Shown here: positions 18,540 through 23,749 of the stretch, in pieces | How positions within the stretch are numbered: the stretch's first letter is position 1 | Layout of the letters: each line of letters starts with the position of its first letter | Assembly: GCA_020650975.1 (NCBI GenBank) | Contig: JAIPMN010004885.1 | Coordinates: forward strand, 1-23,749 | DNA from: Apostichopus californicus | Lineage: Eukaryota > Echinodermata > Holothuroidea > Aspidochirotida > Stichopodidae | DNA length: 23,749 bases | Direction of reading: 5' to 3' | Program-made: the position numbers and the translations under genes | Notes under the pieces: generated by a model | Seen by the model: the letters and a program-made list of their open reading frames with translations, nothing else | Told to the model about the DNA's origin: nothing | The model's database searches: none

Positions 18540-21081
18540 ATTGTAGTAGTACTTTGAGTCAGATTAATTGGAATGATAGATTAAACTGAAACATAAATGT
18601 CATATCTCAGAAAGTGGGAGGGGAGGGTATGGGAAGGGGGGGGGGGTTCTTGTGGTCAATAAAACCATCCACGCTATTCCATGCTAATAGATTTTGGGCG
18701 TTGAGTCAATTCACGTTAATTTTACTTTTATTTTATTTTTATTTTAATTTTACATTCGGTTAAATTCTTGTATTATTTGTTCCGCAATATATAAGCTGGG
18801 GAGTAATATATGTGGTCAATTTAGGTTACCTAACTTGATGCTTCCCTCTTAGTTGTAAATAGCTTATGATATGTTTTCTTATGTAAATAATGAGATGCGT
18901 AAAAGTTTATCTCTAAAAGCGTGGTCATTTCTAACAAAATTATTATTGACCTGTTGAAATATCTTGCAAACAATTGTTCCTTGAAAGTTAGGGGAGGTTG
19001 AGATGGGAGGGAAGTGTGGGTTAAGGTTGGTCAGTGCGTTAACGTATATAGATATTAAAACTGTGAACAGGCACCGAATAGGGTGACAATGTTGTGAATT
19101 CAAACATTTCAGAGTCATCCTAACATGGTGACGTCATCTGAATTTGCGATTGGAAAATCCCTGAAATAAATCCTTTCAAGATCTTTTTGTATATATCATT
19201 GCGAAATTTAAAAACAAAATCGTGGTAAACGGACTGCAAGACCTGACTATAGAAATAGATCACTCGAAGCTACTAGGAGTAGAGCCCATCACTTCTGAGG
19301 GGTCTATAGTGCGATGTCCCTTCTACGATCCCCAACCACCCCCCCCCCCCCAAGTACCCATCACCTCTCCCTTATGAATACAAGAAATGATAAAGTACAG
19401 GGACTTTGATTACGGTTTTTATTTCTTACACTTTTTATATCTTATATACATTCAATAATTCGTAGATATTAATGATTGTGTAATAAAGGTCCATATACCA
19501 TATCATTCCTTCGTATTAAACTCATTAATTTAAAAATTGACAAGCAACAAAAGAATAATTATGTTATAGAGAGATCGTTAGATCTCGTGAAACATCAAAT
19601 AGTTATCAAGGGTTTGTTGACCTTTAAATTATCTGTAAGAAATACTGAATGTAACAAAAACAAAAACCCGGAAAAGGCAAAATATTAATATATTCTTTCG
19701 TCACTTTTAGATAATTTAAAGTTCCGCGTGTAAAGTTGTACGTTTGTTTTAGGCTGCAGGTGATGCATTTACATGATTTACTATGGTACCGAGGATTCTG
19801 CAACAAACTCAAGAATGATTTTCTTTCCTATATATAAAAGATTTTACATGAATCCACGGGTGAAAAAATAGTATTTCTTAGTCCGTATAACAACTTGTGG
19901 GGTATTTTTGTAATGCAACGTATACTGTGGCGGGCGTATTGGGCGAGGAAAGGTATCCTATTCCAGTCCAGCCCGTATTCATCATGTTTTGCGTCACTAA
20001 TTGAAGCTATCGGCAGAAAGAAAAGGGGTTTTGGGAAGGGTGGGTGGGGGGGGGGGGTTGGGGGTATGTCACTGAACATTTGACTTATTCCATCTCCCAC
20101 GTCCTTTGTTTAATCTTCACAAGCAACTTACTTGCTTACCGTATAGTATACATTCTAGAAGAATCACCAATACACTGCTAGTGCTAGCACAATTATTCAT
20201 TGGGGTGGGGATGGGGGAGGGTATACTATTAAATTGGTGAGATTATCTCTCCAGAATGTTACCGGTTTGCTTAATTAGGAAATATTTGTTTGTGTCTGTG
20301 ACTAAACATCAGGTGTTAAAATAATTGCACACCTATATATTTTGTTTCGTCCTGTATCATGTTTATAGTTAATCAAAACTATTGATTGTATTAACTTTTG
20401 AATACATATAGATATTAAATATGAATATTAAATTGCTAATTATTTATATATTGCCAGGAAAATACAATATATTCGAGATGATTTATACCAAGAAACACGT
20501 CAACATAAGCAACAAGACGAATTCATATTAGTTGTTGATATTTCATCTGGATCATCCTCTCAAAAACCTAAAATGTCTCCTCTTAACGATGGGAGATCAT
20601 ATCAACTTTCTTATCCTGCTTATATCGTTCTCTGTGGCTGATAAAGCTTTGTTATACCAATCATGTTATTTGACAGTTGTTCGCTAACTTTGGAAGAAGA
20701 AATTCCTTTTGTGGACAGAAGGAAATTATTCCACATGCAACTGGTAATCAAATCCACAACTAAACTGTTTACGTACATTAATATTGATTTAAAGGTTCTT
20801 ATCATTACACATGTTACAAAAACGAAATAATAAATATATTTCAGGGATTACACATCTTTACGTTTGTCTACTAAAGGTAGATGAAATATTAAAAACTTTT
20901 TCTTTCTTTTGCGATATAGGTTTACAGCTGATCGGCAGATGAAGATCTCTCTCAGATTAGTTGATCTCTAGTTTCGTCCGAGTCGATGAAGATGAGGGAA
21001 AGCCAGCCAATGTCGATGAAATTTAGAGAGAGATGAAACCGAAAGAAATCTTCTCGATCAAATGATGAGAAACTCGATTCT
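18540..21081. other. No gene supported over about 2.5 kb
   Basis: AT-rich, with G- or C-runs at about 18637-18648, 19339-19351 and 20047-20059 and T-rich repeats at 18720-18750. On the plus strand a strong pyrimidine acceptor (CTTTTTCTTTCTTTTGCGAT, then ATAG) near 20920 is followed by at most 16 open codons (TADRQMKISLRLVDL). The stretch 20975-21040 repeats GTCGATGAA. None is enough for a gene. Confidence 0.4.
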
Positions 21082-21229
21082 TTATTGGTATATGATCCCA
21101 TCTGTATGATTATTGATATTGATATTGATTTCGTATTGATTCTGTTTATGGTTGTTTCTCATCATTTCTAGCACCATACGTCGCATCGATCCATTGTGTC
21201 CGTCCGGCACTCCGTCATACCTGATCAAT
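21082..21229 (-). CDS. Likely terminal coding exon, unknown protein
   Basis: On the minus strand a very good acceptor (CCTTTCATAAATTCATTTTCAG) ends at 21230. One base completes a split codon, and 48 codons run to TAA at 21084-21082. The peptide starts LIRYDGVPDGHNGSMRRMVL, continues EMMRNNHKQNQYE, then a low-complexity Ile/Asn stretch, and ends NNHTDGIIYQ. Codons are GC-rich in the first half. AATAAA overlaps the stop codon (CAATAAAG), so cleavage would follow soon, as in compact terminal exons. The preceding exon would have to end with two bases of a codon. I do not recognise the product. Confidence 0.42.
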
Positions 21230-21399
21230 CTGAAAATGAATTTATGAAAGGAAGTTATTTTCATTAACTGCAGGAACGAAACTTTTGACAGCCTACAGTA
21301 GATTTCTTCGGTTGCTATAGCAATATTAATGTTCATTGACCGTTAAGCTCGTCGCGAACTGCCCGACGGATCACGAGCCTAGCCGTTTCAACTCGACCG

Positions 21400-21480
21400 T
21401 CGTTACGTGGAACACCGACATAGCCGAGCAGTGCGCTTGGGCTTGAGACTACGACTGGTAACGATATTGCCAGTTGCCCC
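21400..21480 (+). repeat. Possible tRNA-derived SINE head relic
   Basis: TAGCCGAGCAGTGCGCTTGG at 21421-21440 resembles the A-box region of tRNA-derived SINEs (TRGCCGAG, then GCGCTTGG and GAGACT spacing). The expected B box GGTTCGANTCC is not clearly present downstream, so this is at most a broken head. Local GC is higher than in the surroundings. Confidence 0.25.
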
Positions 21481-21602
21481 ATTATACATTCAATCTCGAA
21501 GGTCTAAACAAACTGTTTTGCAGTACCATACTTTGTAATAAATAATCACACAATCACGATGATAATGTGCCTCTTTGGCCAAAATTTGTGGCTTATTCGC
21601 AG

Positions 21603-21762
21603 AGATCGAGCGAATGAAGAATGCAAACCAAAACAAAGGTGTCCCGTTCTTTGTTATTGTGTTTGGTCGAGGTGAAAACATTAATCGGGGCATTGTTGAA
21701 ATACATGCTTGTTACCACATGACATGTAAAGAACAATTCGATAGTGGTGAAAAGACGACAGG
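21603..21762 (+). CDS. Candidate internal exon, unknown protein
   Basis: The acceptor TTTGTGGCTTATTCGCAG ends at 21602. About 53 codons follow (IERMKNANQNKGVPFFVIVF, GRGENINRGIVEIHACYHMT, CKEQFDSGEKTTG) to a donor-like AGG|GTGTGTG after 21762. First-position G is high, which supports coding. It has two Cys and one His between them (HACYHMTC), perhaps a metal site, but this is only a pattern. The donor runs into a (GT)n and G-run. The frame stays open about 12 codons upstream of the acceptor, so the boundary is not certain. It could belong to an old transposon as well as to a host gene. Confidence 0.35.
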
Positions 21763-22113
21763 GTGTGTGTGTGTGGGGAGGGGGGGGGGTAACAGCGAGA
21801 CTACAGCCCCGAGTTAATATGAGGCCCGGAGAAATTTTTCATACCGAATAAGAGTGAAATGCGTGGGTGCTGTGACATAATATCATAGCGAGACCCGACC
21901 TGGTTCTCGACGTCTCTACGGTTCACAATTTATAACATCGTATAGAGACTCCACTATTGTTGCATCTATTACGACATCATATAACCTATGGCACAGTGCC
22001 TGTTCGCCTTCAGTTAGCCACACCAAAGACAATACAACGCTTGCCAACAATCTTTTAAATTTTACTAAAAGCGAGCTTAATCATTTAATTATCAAGCAAA
22101 TAATTAATCCCCA

Positions 22114-22215
22114 TCAATAAACAGACTTGATACGTTTGTCCCACTGACTTCTGGCCCAGTGCAGTAGTACAGCTGTGGTATGCCTAGGAAACAGTGACCA
22201 GTCATGGTGCGTCAC
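22114..22215 (-). CDS. Candidate terminal exon (33 codons), unknown
   Basis: On the minus strand the acceptor GGTTACACCTTCACTGCAG ends at 22216. Phase 0 then gives VTHHDWSLFPRHTTAVLLHW, then ARSQWDKRIKSVY and TGA at 22116-22114. An ATTAAA variant poly(A) signal follows near 22085. Composition is protein-like with three Trp, but the length is short and the region could be part of a dispersed repeat. Confidence 0.28.
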   Translation of the reverse strand: MTHHDWSLFPRHTTAVLLHWARSQWDKRIKSVY

Positions 22216-22318
22216 CTGCAGTGAAGGTGTAACCAATCACGTTGCTGCTTTCGGTCGTATGCTACAGTATAAGTGTAGACCAAACTGACTTGTGTAACAG
22301 TTTGTCAGCGATATTATG

Positions 22319-22353
22319 TATAGGTTACCGTGTAACCTATAGTGTACACTATA
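22319..22353. repeat. Two overlapping perfect palindromes
   Basis: TATAGGTTAC (22319-22328), a 3-base loop, and GTAACCTATA (22332-22341) form a perfect 10-bp stem. Its right arm overlaps the 16-bp palindrome TATAGTGTACACTATA (22338-22353). Both could extrude as alternative hairpins. No gene is directly attached. Confidence 0.8.
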
Positions 22354-22585
22354 ACCGTTATCCGCAATGCTGATTTAAAACGGTAACCAAACAAACAGAT
22401 GCTTATCAAAACCACGGAACAATCCAAAGGTTGCTATTTCGAGGCAGTTCACAGTGACAGAATGAACTTTGAATTTTGAGTTTATTTATCATGTCTGTAA
22501 TTAACTTACATGCTACCGCTATTAAGCAACGTACCGAAAACACGAATATGAATGGTTGACGAGCACTGCGTTTAACACTACATAC

Positions 22586-23580
22586 CAGTGGCGTCGTGCC
22601 CATTGGGGCCCGGGGGGGCACGGGCCCCCCCAAATTTTGTCAAAGGTGTCATAAAATTTTGCAATAATTTTTAAAAAATGGGTTTTCGAACAGTGTCACG
22701 ACTGAATTTCTTGTAGGGCCTACGAGAAATCGGGCTTCTGATGACTGCTTGGTCAATGGTTGTTGATATTCAGTCAAACGAAAGAGTTAAATAATTACTG
22801 GTTGATAACTAATGAACCAAATGTGCCATCAACGCTGCCATCGTTGAACAATATTATATATACGTAGTCCCAGAGTAAGTGCAACCGGTTACCTTTGCCA
22901 AAGTCAGTCAATTTTCCATGAAAAAATGGCAAATTTTTCTAAGCCTGTAACAAAGTTCGGAAAGTTAAGATAAATGTAGTGAACAGAGATTATGGGACTC
23001 CATGTGAACTTCTTGCAATCAGTTCGCTAAGAGGTCCACCAGGATAAATTTTCCTCATGATCTGATAGGTAGTTTCGAAAAAATGAATAATAATAATCAT
23101 TTCAAATACAGTCACAATTAACCTGGAAAATAATCACTTCATTATCGCACGTTTTACCTTAGGTTTCGCTACTTTCGCTTTTTCTGCCCATGTTTTCAAA
23201 CGGCATAGCTTTTTCTTCACCCAGTCACCACTTCTCACGGGCATGGGCGGCGATCATGGATCAGCCAGCACAAAAATGTTTCGATTTCTTAAATTTTGGG
23301 CGCTTCTGGGAGACGAGGAAGTGGTAAACTGAGGAATAAATGGCGATCACTTCCTTCGAGAATATTCCCCAAAATAAAAAATTGCCAGAAATTTTTATCA
23401 ATTTTAGGGGTGTTGCTTACTGCGATAAGGCACGGGAAGTGCCGTTTCCTGCAATCTGAGGGGTCTGCCAGACGAAAAATTTTCTTGTACGCTGCGCGCC
23501 AACCCGTGGTGGCGCTCCGCTTAGATAGTCATCACCTGCTCACGGGCCCCCCCAAAATTTATTTTCGCACGACGCCCCTG
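22586..23580. mobile_element. hAT-like non-autonomous element, about 995 bp
   Basis: The left end reads CAGTGGCGTCGTGC and the reverse complement of the right end CAGGGGCGTCGTGC, 13 of 14 matching, with CAG ends typical of hAT termini. Both ends carry a subterminal block of G and C runs next to AAATTTTG (left) or AAATTTT (right, inverted). The flanking octamers (CTACATAC left, TTTGGATG right) do not match, so the duplication is lost or the ends derive from different copies. Frames inside, including one of 101 codons over the right end, show no transposase motif I recognise. Confidence 0.65.
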
Positions 23581-23604
23581 TTTGGATGTGTAAATGAATA
23601 AAGA

Positions 23605-23655
23605 CAGTGAGGGGTGCGTGGGGTGGGGTGGGGTGGGGGTGGGGGAGTGGAGGCG
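23605..23655 (+). repeat. G-rich (GGGGT)n tract, G-quadruplex-prone
   Basis: Several GGGGT units followed by longer G-runs. Simple sequence with at least four G-tracts in close spacing. Confidence 0.7.
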
Positions 23656-23749
23656 GGCAGGAAGCATATTGTCGCCTTACATCAGTACATGAAGTATTAG
23701 GAATACATTTGATCTGTCCTTAAATGCAACCAATTTATAATTTGAGATA

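Noticed and set aside
23296-23601. Plus-strand frame of 101 codons
   Set aside because: It runs through the right terminus of the hAT-like element and shows no transposase signature.

Overview
This is AT-rich (roughly 36-40% GC by eye), intron-containing eukaryotic DNA. There are no dense bacterial-type genes or ribosome binding sites, no rRNA and no long continuous reading frame. Candidate coding pieces are short frames bounded by GT-AG splice signals. The rest is minisatellites, a satellite array, short DNA-transposon relics and many runs of ten or more G or C. Short palindromic elements ending in GGCGTAGGA-like termini with internal G-runs fit a marine invertebrate. An echinoderm, perhaps a holothurian, is my best guess, but no gene here proves it. 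No virus-like element or LTR element was recognised. Layout. 1-900: low-complexity DNA. 904-1133: hAT-like MITE with a perfect 8-bp target duplication. 1192-1347 (minus): a likely internal exon with one membrane segment. 2107-2360: 15-bp minisatellite, followed by a possible plus-strand exon at 2405. 3718-3944: another MITE-like element. 5646-5865 and 6396-6482 (minus): candidate terminal exons. 7232-7537 (plus): an intact 101-codon frame. 8158-8373, 9335-9565 and 16809-17039 (minus): three related first exons, each encoding a short cytoplasmic tail and one membrane helix. 11011-11109 (minus): a candidate downstream exon. 11690-12560: CCATGG-rich minisatellite. 12880-13612: an old tandem duplication whose second copy carries a 598-bp hAT-like MITE. 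15417-15860: a degenerate repeat of about 40 bp. 17776-18539: a 62-bp satellite. 21082-22215: candidate terminal exons on the minus strand and one plus-strand exon. 22586-23580: a roughly 1-kb hAT-like element. The most interesting structure is the trio of first exons (A 8373-8158, B 9565-9335, C 17039-16809). All start with an ATG, place one hydrophobic helix before a Y-x-G-(L/I/V)-T motif, and end at a strong donor in phase 0. B and C are both exactly 231 nt long. A and B carry in-frame stops between the membrane segment and the donor, at nearly the same place; C is open through to the donor. They look like tandem paralogues of a type II single-pass membrane protein family, or alternative first exons of one locus. 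A and B may have decayed, may make tail-anchored microproteins, or may be read through. I could not name the family. All exon calls come from reading frame, splice signals and codon pattern, without transcript data.
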